The notes beneath the pieces are model-generated. The model was not told the origin of the DNA and made no database searches. It was given only the letters and a program-made list of their open reading frames with translations. A program made the position numbers and the translations under genes. From Streptomyces werraensis (GTDB taxonomy: Bacteria; Actinomycetota; Actinomycetes; Streptomycetales; Streptomycetaceae), in contig BNBX01000001.1 in the NCBI GenBank assembly GCA_014656175.1, forward strand, positions 1-64,000: a stretch of DNA of 64,000 nt, given 5' to 3'. This document shows positions 23,021 to 31,847 of this stretch, one piece after another. Every line of letters starts with the position of its first letter. The stretch's first letter is position 1.

Positions 23021-23038
23021 GATCGGGCGGGCGGACGG

Positions 23039-24142
23039 TCAGGGATTGACCGCCAGTTCCAGATAGGCGGCGAGCAGCACCAGGTGCACGCCGCCCTGGA
23101 GCGGGGTGGCCCGGCCGGGGACCACCGTCAGGGCGCTGACCACCACGGTGAGGGCGAGCAGCACCATGTGGGTGTTGCCGAGACCCAGGATGAGCGCGCC
23201 GGGGAGCCAGAGCGACGCCAGCGCGACGGCGGGGATGGTCAGGCCGATGCTGGCCATCGCCGAACCGAGGGCGAGGTTCATGCTGGTCTGCACGTGGTTG
23301 CGGCGCGCGGCGCGCACGGCGGCGATGGTCTCCGGCAGCAGCACCAGCAGGGCGATGATCACACCGACCACGCCGTGGCCGAGACCGGCCGCCTCCACCC
23401 CCGACTCGATCGTCGGCGAGACGCCTTTGGCGAGGCCGACGACACCGATCAGGGCGAGGAGCAGCAGCCCGGCGCTGATCAGCGCGGTGCGCGTGGAGGG
23501 CGCCTCGGCGTGCTCCTCCTCCGGTCCTGACGGCTCGCCCTGTTTGGCGACCGGCAGGAAGTAGTCGCGGTGTCGCACGGTCTGGGTTGCGACGAACAGA
23601 CCGTAGAGGCTCAGCGAGGCGACCGCCGCGAAGGTGAGCTGGACGGTGGAGAACTCCGGGCCCGGCTTGCTGGTGGTGAACGTCGGCAGCACTAGGCTGA
23701 GGGTCGCCAGCGTGGTCACGGTGGCGAGGGCGGCTCCGGTGCCCTCGGAGTTGAAGACCGCCGTCTTGTGGCGCAGCGAGCCGACGAGCAGGCTGATGCC
23801 GACGATGCCGTTGCAGGTGATCATCACGGCGGCGAACACGGTGTCCCGGGCGAGCGTCGCGCTCTTGTCCCCGCCGTCGAGCATCAGGGTCACGATCAGC
23901 GCGACCTCGATGACCGTGACGGCGACCGCGAGCACCAGGGAGCCGAACGGTTCACCGACCCGGTGGGCGACCACCTCGGCATGGTGCACGGCCGCGAGCA
24001 CCGCTCCTGCCAGGACCAGGGTCACGACGACGACGATGCCGCCGGGCAGGTCCCTCCCCCAGGTCAGGACGAGCAGCACGACCGCGAGCACGGGAACGGC
24101 GATCGTCCATCGGGACGCCAGGGCCTTGATCCGGTCCGTCAT
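23039..24142 (-). CDS. Calcium/proton antiporter (CaCA superfamily, ChaA/CAX type)
   Basis: 367 residues with about 11 hydrophobic segments. Two inverted-repeat alpha motifs are visible: GEPFGSLVLAVAVTVIEVAL in the first half and VVLIIALLVLLPETIAAV-like sequence in the second, both carrying the conserved acidic residue needed for cation transport. Such carriers expel Ca2+ (in some bacteria Na+ or K+) in exchange for protons at the cytoplasmic membrane. A short acidic cytoplasmic loop (GEPSGPEEEHAEAPST) splits the halves. It is a single-gene unit with its own terminator. Confidence 0.9.
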   Translation of the reverse strand: MTDRIKALASRWTIAVPVLAVVLLVLTWGRDLPGGIVVVVTLVLAGAVLAAVHHAEVVAHRVGEPFGSLVLAVAVTVIEVALIVTLMLDGGDKSATLARDTVFAAVMITCNGIVGISLLVGSLRHKTAVFNSEGTGAALATVTTLATLSLVLPTFTTSKPGPEFSTVQLTFAAVASLSLYGLFVATQTVRHRDYFLPVAKQGEPSGPEEEHAEAPSTRTALISAGLLLLALIGVVGLAKGVSPTIESGVEAAGLGHGVVGVIIALLVLLPETIAAVRAARRNHVQTSMNLALGSAMASIGLTIPAVALASLWLPGALILGLGNTHMVLLALTVVVSALTVVPGRATPLQGGVHLVLLAAYLELAVNP

Positions 24143-24360
24143 GCGGCGATCGTCCCCGGCATGAGGGGGCGCCGCACCTCAAGGACTGTCGACCACCGGG
24201 CGACCGTCGAGGGCGTCGGAACTGCTGTCACCGCCGTGCGGCGACCCCTTCCGCTCCGCGATCCTGATCGTCTCGGGGTCATCATGGTCACGCATGCCCT
24301 CCTCGTACTGGTCGGTTGCGGTCGGCGCCGCCCGGGGCCGGCGCGGTGGAACGTGCGGGT

Positions 24361-24399
24361 CCGGGAGCGGGGGCGGCGCTGCGCCGCCCCCGCTCCCGG
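24361..24399 (-). terminator. Very stable hairpin terminator of the terC-family gene
   Basis: CCGGGAGCGGGGGCGGCG and its exact complement (24361-24378 with 24382-24399) around a 3-nt loop, 27 nt after the TerC-family stop codon. Confidence 0.75.
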
Positions 24400-24425
24400 T
24401 GCCCGTGTTCCTGGTGTCGACGGGG

Positions 24426-25427
24426 TCAGACGTCGATGTCGGTCTTCGCGGGGGTCTCGGCCGGCCCGGTGACCGCCTCGGTCTGCGCCTGCTTACGGGA
24501 GGCGCGGAGGCTGGTGATCGTGGTGATGATCAGCACCGAGCAGATCACGCCCAGGGAGACCGGAATGCTGATCTCGGGCACGTGCACCCCGGACTCGTGC
24601 AGGGCGTGCAGCACCAGCTTCACGCCGATGAAGCCCAGGATGATCGACAGGCCGTAGGAGAGGTGGACCAGCTTCTTCAGCAGTCCGCCGATGAGGAAGT
24701 ACAGCTGCCGCAGACCCATCAGTGCGAACGCGTTCGCCGTGAACACGATGTACGGGTCCTGGGTCAGGCCGAAGATCGCGGGGATCGAGTCCAGCGCGAA
24801 CAGGACGTCGGTGGTGCCGATCGCGAGCATCACGACGAGCATCGGGGTCATGACCCGCTTGCCGTTCTGCTGGATCCACAGCTTGGTGCCGTGGTAGCGG
24901 TCGGCCACGCCGAAGCGGCGCTCGGCCGCCTTGAGCAGCTTGTTCTCCTCGAACTCCTCGTCCTCCTGGTCGGCCCGGGCCTCCTGGATGAGCTTCCAGG
25001 CGGTCCAGATCAGGAAGGCGCCGAAGATGTAGAACACCCAGGAGAAGCTGGCGATGATGGCCGCGCCCGCGGCGATGAATATCGCGCGCAGCACCAGGGC
25101 GATGAGCACGCCGACGAGGAGCACCCTCTGCTGGTACTTCGAGGGCACCGCGAACTTCGCCATGATCAGGACGAAGACGAAGAGGTTGTCGACGCTCAGC
25201 GACTTCTCGGTGATGTAGCCGGCGAAGAACTCGCCCGCCGGCCGGCCGCCTCCGAAGATCAGCAGACCGAGCCCGAAGATCGCGGCCAGGACGATCCAGA
25301 CGATCGTCCAGATCCCCGCCTCCTTGACGGACACGTCATGCGGCTTGCGGCCGATGAAGAAATCGACGGCGATCAGGGCGCACAGGCCCACGATCGTCAG
25401 GACCCACAGGGTCAGGGAAACATCCAC
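24426..25427 (-). CDS. TerC/Alx-family integral membrane protein (probable metal exporter)
   Basis: 333 residues from the GTG at 25425-25427, with GGAGG 4 nt upstream. Nine or so transmembrane segments; the family's metal-site motifs are EKSLSVDNLFVF and TTDVLFALDSIPAIFGL, the latter with the paired acidic residues. In E. coli the relatives Alx and MntP-linked proteins handle manganese, and TerC proteins in Bacillus load metalloenzymes. The upstream leader resembles a yybP-ykoY manganese riboswitch (25478-25600), so manganese-induced efflux is the best-supported guess. Neighbouring tellurite-type TerD genes follow upstream on the same strand, but a promoter separates them. Confidence 0.9.
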   Translation of the reverse strand: MDVSLTLWVLTIVGLCALIAVDFFIGRKPHDVSVKEAGIWTIVWIVLAAIFGLGLLIFGGGRPAGEFFAGYITEKSLSVDNLFVFVLIMAKFAVPSKYQQRVLLVGVLIALVLRAIFIAAGAAIIASFSWVFYIFGAFLIWTAWKLIQEARADQEDEEFEENKLLKAAERRFGVADRYHGTKLWIQQNGKRVMTPMLVVMLAIGTTDVLFALDSIPAIFGLTQDPYIVFTANAFALMGLRQLYFLIGGLLKKLVHLSYGLSIILGFIGVKLVLHALHESGVHVPEISIPVSLGVICSVLIITTITSLRASRKQAQTEAVTGPAETPAKTDIDV

Positions 25428-25477
25428 TACGCCTCCGGCAGATACGTCACACGGCAAATGTCAGCGTCGTCGCTGCC

Positions 25478-25600
25478 GGAGGTCTCTTCCACCCGGACCT
25501 GGGGCGCGTGATGCGCCCGGACGGTCCTGGGCCGACGCCCCGGGATCTGGCCTGATCCGTATTGACGGGGTCGCCGCACAGACAGGGAGTACTCCCCTCC
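25478..25600 (-). promoter_or_regulatory. Candidate yybP-ykoY (manganese) riboswitch leader
   Basis: On the minus strand the leader begins GGAGGGGAGTA and ends GGAAGAGACCTCC, so GGAGG and CCTCC close a P1 helix and the conserved GGGGAGUA and GARGACC-like strands face each other, as in yybP-ykoY aptamers. An internal CGTCAATACG matches the family's CGUCAAY-type loop. It begins about 10 nt below the -10 element of a promoter and ends ~50 nt before the TerC-family GTG. The family regulates TerC/Alx genes elsewhere. Not folded or compared against a covariance model. Confidence 0.65.
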
Positions 25601-25609
25601 GTGCGGCCA

Positions 25610-25638
25610 AGACTACCCAATCACCAAGGATTGGTAAA
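25610..25638 (-). promoter_or_regulatory. Candidate promoter of the riboswitch-terC transcript
   Basis: TTTACC (25638-25633), 17-nt spacer, TAGTCT (25615-25610) on the minus strand. The expected start site (~25603) falls just before the leader element. Confidence 0.6.
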
Positions 25639-25710
25639 GAGATCAGTAAAGAAAGGCACAAAGACCCAGGTGAAGAGCTTTACGCGTCCTTGGCCGAAGC
25701 GCTCGGGCGG

Positions 25711-27708
25711 TCACCTGTTCCATGTACGGCGGGCCTCGGCGACCTTGGTGAGGACCTGACGGAGCACCTCGCTGCCGTGCGGCACCGCCGGCGGCTCGTA
25801 CGTCCAGGCGTGCCCCACCCACGGGTCGGCGAGGTGGTCGTCGGGCACAGGGGTCAGGCGCAGCAGCGCGCGCCACAGCGGGTCGAGCAGCGGGCCGTAG
25901 CCCGTGGACTCCTCGCGGTCCGCGACCATCATCAGATGCACGCCGACCGACGGCCCCTCGTCGACGAGGTAGCGCAGCTGGTTCACGGCCCGGTCGTCGA
26001 AACCGTGCGGGAAGTCGTTGACGATCAGCAGTTGCTGCGAGGTGTCGAACCCGGGCGGCAGGGCGTCCGGGGCTCCGCCGCGCAGCGCCATCTGCACCAG
26101 GTCGACCCGCTGGGTGAGCCGGGCCAGCGCCTCCGTCACACCCGCGGCGCCCTGGGCGGGCGGCCCTGCGAGGACGCCGGTCTGGGTGAGCGGGGCCAGG
26201 GCCTGCGCGCCGGACCCGGCCGGGTCGACGACGTGCACGGTGAACTCGCCGGCCGGGTAGACGGCGAGCAGCCGCGCGGTGTGCGCCACCGCGGTGTCCA
26301 TGGCCAGGCGCCGCATGTCGTGGGAGTCGGTGAACGACCCGTCCGGGGAGTCGGTGCGTCCGCTGTCGATCCACAGTCCGCGCTCCAGCGGCAGCCGGAG
26401 CAGCATGGGGATGCGGATCGACTCGGCCTCGGGCAGCCGGAGGTCGCCCAGGCGCAGCGCCATGGGTATCTCCATCGGCACCCGGTAGGCGTGCCAGCAA
26501 GGGTTGTCCCAGCGGGCGAACGCCGGGGGCAGCGCGGGCTCGACGACCTCGGACTCGGCGACGAGCTGGGCGACGTCCCGGTCGAGGGACGCGCGCGCCT
26601 GGTCGACGAGCTGCGAGTACCGCGCGCGGGCCGCTTCGCGGGCTGCGTCGCCCTGGCCGCCGATGCGGCTGCGCGGGTCGGACAGGGCCTGCTCCAGCTC
26701 CTTGTCCATCCGCGACTCGGCGAAGTCCACGGCGCTGCGGTACGCGGCGGCGGTGCGGGCCAGGTCCTCGAACATGCCCCAGACCTGGTTGTACAGCCGC
26801 TCCTCCATGGACCAGCCGGTCGCGTCGCCCGCCACGGGCTGCACGGGCCGTCCGGGCTGGGCCGGGGGCGCCGCGGGCGGGGGCGGCGGCGGGGCGGAGG
26901 TCTGCCGCCCGGGGTGGCTGTAGTTGACGGGCCCGTCCGACGCCGCGTGGGGGTCCGTGGCGCCGCCGTAGGGGGACTGCGGTCCGCCGTGTCCCTGGCC
27001 GCCGGCCGGCTGCCCGCCGTACGCCGGCGGCACGGGGCCGGGGGCGCCCTGCGGCGCGGCGCCCTGGTCGGGCCCGACCGCGGGGGCCGCGGCCTGTCGG
27101 GAGCGGTCGCCCTCGGACGTGCGGGGCGGGGGCGCCTGGACCGAGCGGGCGAGGCCGCGGGCCACGGCCTCGTCGATGCCGGACGCGAGCTGTGCGGCCT
27201 CGGACAACCCCTGGTCGGCGAGGAGTTCGGCCAGTCCGCCCGCGTAGCCCTGGCCGACGGCACGTACCTTCCAGGCGCCCTGCCGCCGGTACAGCTCCAG
27301 CGCGATGACCGCGGACTCCTGGTCCAGGCCGGTGATGGTGTAGCTGGCGACCTCGGTGCCGTCGAGGCCGGTGACGGCGACGAAGGGGGCGGCCACCGAT
27401 CCGAAGCGGGCGGGTCCCGCGCCGCCGTTCGGGGCGGGCAGGGCGAGCAGCACGCTCACGCGGTGGACGGCTTCGGTCATGGCGTCCAGGTCCACCGCGA
27501 GACGGTGGTCGGCGGCCGCCTGGCGCGACACCTCAAGGCCGGGCTGCACGGGAGCGCCCGGGTGGGCCACCCATTCCGCGCCCTGGATCCGTCCGTCCGC
27601 GTCGCTCAGCGCGGCGGCGGCGGCGACCGGCGTGCCGGCCGAGATCCGGATCTCCAGACGGGACTGGGACAGCGGGTGGTTCTGCCCCCGCACCAGCTCG
27701 GCCGTCAT
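25711..27708 (-). CDS. TerD-domain protein fused to a coiled coil and an FtsK-like domain
   Basis: 665 residues, GTG-less ATG start with AGGGGGA 9 nt upstream. Residues 1-185: TerD-like beta-sandwich (tellurium-resistance family; TEVASYTITGL, QESAVIALELYRRQGAWKV). Residues 190-295: Pro/Gly/Gln-rich linker. Residues 300-385: helical, probable coiled coil with many Arg/Glu/Ala. Residues 405-665: resembles the core of FtsK/SpoIIIE-type ATPases (Walker B-like QQLLIVNDFP at 558-567, then VGVHLMMVADRE), but I see no Walker A GxxGxGKS. Ter proteins form membrane-linked stress and phage-response complexes with ATPases; this may be a non-hydrolysing scaffold. Ends adjoining the riboswitch promoter, follows terD beyond a terminator. 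Confidence 0.75.
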   Translation of the reverse strand: MTAELVRGQNHPLSQSRLEIRISAGTPVAAAAALSDADGRIQGAEWVAHPGAPVQPGLEVSRQAAADHRLAVDLDAMTEAVHRVSVLLALPAPNGGAGPARFGSVAAPFVAVTGLDGTEVASYTITGLDQESAVIALELYRRQGAWKVRAVGQGYAGGLAELLADQGLSEAAQLASGIDEAVARGLARSVQAPPPRTSEGDRSRQAAAPAVGPDQGAAPQGAPGPVPPAYGGQPAGGQGHGGPQSPYGGATDPHAASDGPVNYSHPGRQTSAPPPPPPAAPPAQPGRPVQPVAGDATGWSMEERLYNQVWGMFEDLARTAAAYRSAVDFAESRMDKELEQALSDPRSRIGGQGDAAREAARARYSQLVDQARASLDRDVAQLVAESEVVEPALPPAFARWDNPCWHAYRVPMEIPMALRLGDLRLPEAESIRIPMLLRLPLERGLWIDSGRTDSPDGSFTDSHDMRRLAMDTAVAHTARLLAVYPAGEFTVHVVDPAGSGAQALAPLTQTGVLAGPPAQGAAGVTEALARLTQRVDLVQMALRGGAPDALPPGFDTSQQLLIVNDFPHGFDDRAVNQLRYLVDEGPSVGVHLMMVADREESTGYGPLLDPLWRALLRLTPVPDDHLADPWVGHAWTYEPPAVPHGSEVLRQVLTKVAEARRTWNR

Positions 27709-27745
27709 CGCGTTGGTCCCCCTGTGTCGCGTCGATGTGTCGGGT

Positions 27746-27781
27746 GCGCCGGCCGGCCCCCACGTGGGGGCCGGCCGGCGC
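27746..27781 (-). terminator. 36-bp perfect palindrome terminating terD
   Basis: The segment is exactly self-complementary about 27763/27764 (left arm GCGCCGGCCGGCCCCCAC). As RNA it folds into a roughly 16-bp stem with an ACGT loop, 10 nt past the terD stop, separating it from the downstream TerD-fusion gene. Confidence 0.75.
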
Positions 27782-27790
27782 CGCTGCTGC

Positions 27791-28369
27791 CTAGAGGACC
27801 GGCAGGATGGCCGGCATCAGGTCCTGGAACGTGCGGCCGTTGGCCGGATTGCCGATGGCCGTCATCGTCCAGCCCGAGCCCGTGCGGTGCACCTTGGCCA
27901 TGATCTGGGCGGTGTAGGGGCCGCCGCCGGCCAGCGTGTAGCGGGCGAGCTCCTGGCCGTTGGTCTCGTCGACCAGCCGGCAGAAGGCGTTCTGCACCTC
28001 CTGGAACGTCTGGCCCGTGAAGGAGTTCACGGTGAAGACGATCTGGTCGATGTGGACCGGGACGCGCGAGAGGTCGACGAGGATGGCCTCGTCGTCGCCG
28101 CCCTGGCCGACGCCGCCGACGAGGTTGTCGCCGGTGTGGCGCACGGAGCCGTCGTCGCTCACCAGGTGCCGGAAGAAGACGACGTCGACCGGCTGCTTGT
28201 CGGCGAAGAGGACGGCGGAGGCGTCCAGGTCGATCTCCCGCGTGCGGGTGCCGAACAGGCCACGCCGGGGGGCCGCCTGCCAGCCGAGACCCATGCGCAC
28301 CGCGGTCAGGCTGCCGCCGTCGTTCTTCTGCAGACTGATGGCCTGACCCTTGGTCATGTTGACGGTCAC
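27791..28369 (-). CDS. TerD family stress protein
   Basis: 192 residues, the normal TerD length, from the GTG at 28367-28369 with GAGGGG 10 nt upstream (MTVNMTKGQAISLQK). Visible calcium-binding signatures: REIDLDASAVLF and GDNLVGGVGQGGDDEAI, and the conserved ELARYTLAGGGPYTAQIMAKV strand. TerD proteins bind Ca2+, are tied to tellurite, colicin and phage tolerance in enterobacteria, and in Streptomyces affect development and Ca2+ homeostasis (family knowledge). Upstream of the TerD-fusion gene and downstream of uvrB. Confidence 0.95.
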   Translation of the reverse strand: MTVNMTKGQAISLQKNDGGSLTAVRMGLGWQAAPRRGLFGTRTREIDLDASAVLFADKQPVDVVFFRHLVSDDGSVRHTGDNLVGGVGQGGDDEAILVDLSRVPVHIDQIVFTVNSFTGQTFQEVQNAFCRLVDETNGQELARYTLAGGGPYTAQIMAKVHRTGSGWTMTAIGNPANGRTFQDLMPAILPVL

Positions 28370-28505
28370 GCGCTGATTCCCCTCTCGGACGTCCCCTGTT
28401 GCCGCGAAGACCGCGGTTGACCAGAACCCTACGCAGGTGCACCGACAGCGACGTACCCCGGTCCACACTTTGTGTCGGTCTTGCAACACATTCCGTGTGC
28501 GGAGG

Positions 28506-30665
28506 TCAGGACAGGCCCGCCTCCTGCATCTGCCTCAGTTCCTTCTTCATCTCGGACACCTCGTCGCGCAGCCGTGCCGCGATCTCGAACTGCAGGTCGG
28601 CGGCGGCGGCGCGCATGCGCGTGGTGAGTTCCTCGATCTGCTCGGCGAGTTCGGCCGCGGGACGGTCGGTGGGCACGGTGTCGGCGGCCTTGCCCTTGGC
28701 GCCCTTGGCGCCCTTGGCGTTGTTCGCCGCCTTCGCGGCCTTGCCGCCGAGGGCGGGCACGGGCGTCCTGGTGCCCCCGCCGTCCTTCTTGGCCTGGCGG
28801 TAGCCCGAGCCGAGCAGCTGCTCGGTGTCGATGTCCTCGCGGGCGATCTGGGCCACGATGTCGTTGATCTTCTTGCGCAGCGGCTGCGGGTCGATGCCGT
28901 TGGCCTGGTTGTACGCGACCTGCTTCTCGCGGCGGCGGTTGGTCTCCTCGATGGCCTTCTCCATCGCCGGCGTGATCTTGTCGGCGTACATGTGGACCTG
29001 GCCGGAGACGTTGCGCGCCGCGCGGCCGATGGTCTGGATCAGGGAGGTGCCCGACCGCAGGAAGCCCTCCTTGTCGGCGTCGAGGATCGCCACCAGGGAC
29101 ACCTCGGGAAGGTCGAGGCCCTCACGCAGCAGGTTGATGCCGACCAGGACGTCGTACTCGCCGCTGCGCAGCTCCCGCAGCAGCTCCACCCGGCGCAGGG
29201 TGTCGACGTCGCTGTGCAGGTACCGCACCTGGATGCCGAGTTCGAGGAAGTAGTCCGTGAGGTCCTCGGCCATCTTCTTGGTGAGCGTGGTGACCAGGAC
29301 GCGCTCGTCCTTCTCCACACGTGTGCGGATCTCGTGCACCAGGTCGTCGATCTGGCCCTCGGTGGGCTTGACGACGACCTCGGGGTCGACGAGGCCCGTC
29401 GGGCGGATGATCTGCTCGACGAAGCCGTCCGAACGGGAGAGCTCGTACTGGCCGGGGGTGGCCGACAGGTACACCGTCTGGCCGACGCGCTCCTGGAACT
29501 CCTCCCACTTCAGCGGGCGGTTGTCCAGGGCGGACGGCAGCCGGAAGCCGTGGTCGACCAGGGTGCGCTTGCGGGAGGCGTCGCCCTCGTACATGGCACC
29601 GATCTGCGGGACGGTGACGTGCGACTCGTCGATGACGAGGAGGAAGTCGTCCGGGAAGTAGTCCAGCAGCGTGTTGGGCGGCGAGCCCGGTGTGCGGCCG
29701 TCGAAGTGCATCGAGTAGTTCTCCACGCCGGAGCAGGTGCCGATCTGGCGGAGCATCTCGATGTCGTACGTGGTCCGCATGCGCAGCCGCTGGGCCTCCA
29801 GGAGCTTGCCCTGCTTCTCCAGCTCGGAGAGTCGCTCGCCGAGCTCCTTCTCGATGTCGTTGACCGCGCGCTCCAGCCGCTCGGGACCTGCGACGTAGTG
29901 GGAGGCGGGGAAGACGTAGAGCTGCTGGTCGTCGCTGATGATCTCGCCGGTGAGCGGGTGCAGCGTGGACAGGGCCTCGATCTCGTCGCCGAACATCTCG
30001 ATGCGGACGGCGAGCTCCTCGTAGACCGGGAAGATCTCGATGGTGTCGCCGCGCACGCGGAAGGTGCCGCGGGTGAAGGCCATGTCGTTGCGCGTGTACT
30101 GGATGTCGACGAATCGGCGCAGCAGCTCGTCGCGGTCGATCTCGTCGCCGACGCGCAGGGGGACCATGCGGTCCACGTACTCCTGGGGGGTGCCCAGGCC
30201 GTAGATGCAGGAGACGGAGGCGACGACGACCACGTCGCGGCGGGTGAGCAGCGAGTTGGTCGCGGAGTGACGCAGCCGCTCGACCTCCTCGTTGATCGAG
30301 GAGTCCTTCTCGATGTAGGTGTCCGACTGCGGGACGTACGCCTCGGGCTGGTAGTAGTCGTAGTACGAGACGAAGTACTCGACCGCGTTGTTCGGCAGGA
30401 GCTCGCGGAACTCGTTGGCCAGCTGGGCGGCCAGGGTCTTGTTCGGCGCCATGACCAGGGTCGGACGCTGGAGCTTCTCGATCATCCACGCGGTGGTGGC
30501 GGACTTGCCGGTGCCGGTGGCGCCGAGCAGCACGACGTCCCGCTCGCCGGCCTCGATGCGCCGGGCGAGCTCGGCGATGGCCGCGGGCTGGTCACCGCTG
30601 GGCTGGTAGGGGCTGACGACCTCGAAGGGCGCCACCGTGCGTTCGATCTGGGAAACGGGCCGCAT
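28506..30665 (-). CDS. uvrB: Excinuclease ABC subunit B
   Basis: 719 residues from [19 protein letters not shown] three codons upstream (30674) has GGGGGG at 7-nt spacing and may be the true start. Walker [12 protein letters not shown] is at about 48-58; the beta-hairpin [13 protein letters not shown] inserts between DNA strands; helicase motifs [20 protein letters not shown] and the C-terminal UVR motif ([13 protein letters not shown]) follow. A Lys/Ala/Gly segment ([18 protein letters not shown]) precedes the UVR motif, again a basic low-complexity insert. UvrB verifies damage and recruits UvrC. Confidence 0.96.
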   Translation of the reverse strand: MRPVSQIERTVAPFEVVSPYQPSGDQPAAIAELARRIEAGERDVVLLGATGTGKSATTAWMIEKLQRPTLVMAPNKTLAAQLANEFRELLPNNAVEYFVSYYDYYQPEAYVPQSDTYIEKDSSINEEVERLRHSATNSLLTRRDVVVVASVSCIYGLGTPQEYVDRMVPLRVGDEIDRDELLRRFVDIQYTRNDMAFTRGTFRVRGDTIEIFPVYEELAVRIEMFGDEIEALSTLHPLTGEIISDDQQLYVFPASHYVAGPERLERAVNDIEKELGERLSELEKQGKLLEAQRLRMRTTYDIEMLRQIGTCSGVENYSMHFDGRTPGSPPNTLLDYFPDDFLLVIDESHVTVPQIGAMYEGDASRKRTLVDHGFRLPSALDNRPLKWEEFQERVGQTVYLSATPGQYELSRSDGFVEQIIRPTGLVDPEVVVKPTEGQIDDLVHEIRTRVEKDERVLVTTLTKKMAEDLTDYFLELGIQVRYLHSDVDTLRRVELLRELRSGEYDVLVGINLLREGLDLPEVSLVAILDADKEGFLRSGTSLIQTIGRAARNVSGQVHMYADKITPAMEKAIEETNRRREKQVAYNQANGIDPQPLRKKINDIVAQIAREDIDTEQLLGSGYRQAKKDGGGTRTPVPALGGKAAKAANNAKGAKGAKGKAADTVPTDRPAAELAEQIEELTTRMRAAAADLQFEIAARLRDEVSEMKKELRQMQEAGLS

Positions 30666-30705
30666 GTCATCCACGGTACGACCCCCCACTGACAACGGGT
30701 CCGGG

Positions 30706-31569
30706 TCAGCGGCGCTGGGGGGTGCGGGAGCGGTGTTCGACGGGGCCGCGGGCCCGCAGCCGGGAGCGGACCGAGGAGTGCTGTGCCGGGGAGTGGGCGG
30801 GGATCCCGGGCAGGCGCTCGGCGGAGGGCGCCGAGGGCCGGCCCATGACGACCAGCGGGTCGAAGATCACCACGATGCCGGCGAGGACGAGGACGGCGAG
30901 CGGGCCGACCATCATGGGGCCGAGCAGGGCCGCCGCGGACTCCCCCGTGGCGGGTTCGGCGGTGCCGTGCACGTGCACCTCGACGGCGGCCATGCCTGTG
31001 TAGTGCATGCCGGTGACCGCGAGACCCATCACCAGGCTGGCGCCGACGCTCCACAGGAACCCTCTGGCCTGTCCCGCCGCCCACAGGGCGGCGCTGGCGG
31101 CGGCCATGGCGACGACGACCGAGGCGGCGACGGCGACGGTGTCGTACTCGATCCGCCCGTCGAGACTCATCCCGGCCATACCCAGGTAGTGCATGGAGGC
31201 CATGCCGAGACCGGTGACGGTCCCCCCGGTGAAGAGGGCCGTCCCGGTGGCCCCCCGGTACCCGACGATGAAGATGCCTATGCCCACCATGACGACGGCG
31301 ACGGCGAGGCTCGCGAAGGTCATCGAGCGGTCGTAGTGGATCGGCGTTCCCTCGACCGTGAAGCCCATCATCGCGATGAAGTGCATCGTCCAGACGCCGG
31401 CGCCGATGGAGGCCGCCCCGAGGGCGAGCCAGCCGGGTCGCCAGGAGCGCGGCCCCAGCCCGGCCCGGGTGGTGCAGCGCAGCCCCAGCGCACCTCCGAG
31501 GCAGGCCATGAGATAGGCCACCAGAGGTGTTACCAGCCCGTAATTGAATCCGTCGACCGTGCCCTGCAT
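30706..31569 (-). CDS. MHYT-domain membrane sensor protein without effector domain
   Basis: 287 residues from the ATG at 31567-31569 ([11 protein letters not shown]) following a GGAAGGGC purine tract. Seven transmembrane helices carry three MHYT-type motifs [18 protein letters not shown] and MHYTGMAAV, proposed to bind copper and sense oxygen, CO or NO. In proteobacteria MHYT modules are fused to GGDEF/EAL; here the C-terminal ~45 residues are only a cytoplasmic Arg/Pro/Ser tail, so the signal output is unknown. It is 40 nt upstream of uvrB on the same strand. Confidence 0.85.
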   Translation of the reverse strand: MQGTVDGFNYGLVTPLVAYLMACLGGALGLRCTTRAGLGPRSWRPGWLALGAASIGAGVWTMHFIAMMGFTVEGTPIHYDRSMTFASLAVAVVMVGIGIFIVGYRGATGTALFTGGTVTGLGMASMHYLGMAGMSLDGRIEYDTVAVAASVVVAMAAASAALWAAGQARGFLWSVGASLVMGLAVTGMHYTGMAAVEVHVHGTAEPATGESAAALLGPMMVGPLAVLVLAGIVVIFDPLVVMGRPSAPSAERLPGIPAHSPAQHSSVRSRLRARGPVEHRSRTPQRR

Positions 31570-31847
31570 GCGCGGCTGCCCTTCCGCCCTGTACGTCCCG
31601 CGTTGCCCCGTTGTGCGCCCCCTCCCAGAACCGCTGCGGCGGCCAGGGTTTCGCAGAGAGTATGACCCCCACCGGAATGGTCGAACGACTATCCGGCAAA
31701 GAAACACGTCCTTGCCGCAGGTGTGTGGCACCGGTGTGCGGCGCTCCGGGGCCGCCGTTCAATCTGTGGCCATCCCGCGCCCGTCTCGCGTTGACCCTCT
31801 GCTGTCACAGTGGTTCCTACCGTGACCGTTCGACGCGAGGAGTACAC

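Noticed and set aside
31570..31847. PHO box (GTTCACC repeats) upstream of the phosphodiesterase gene
   Set aside because: Only a single weak GTTCAAT was found, not direct 11-bp repeats.
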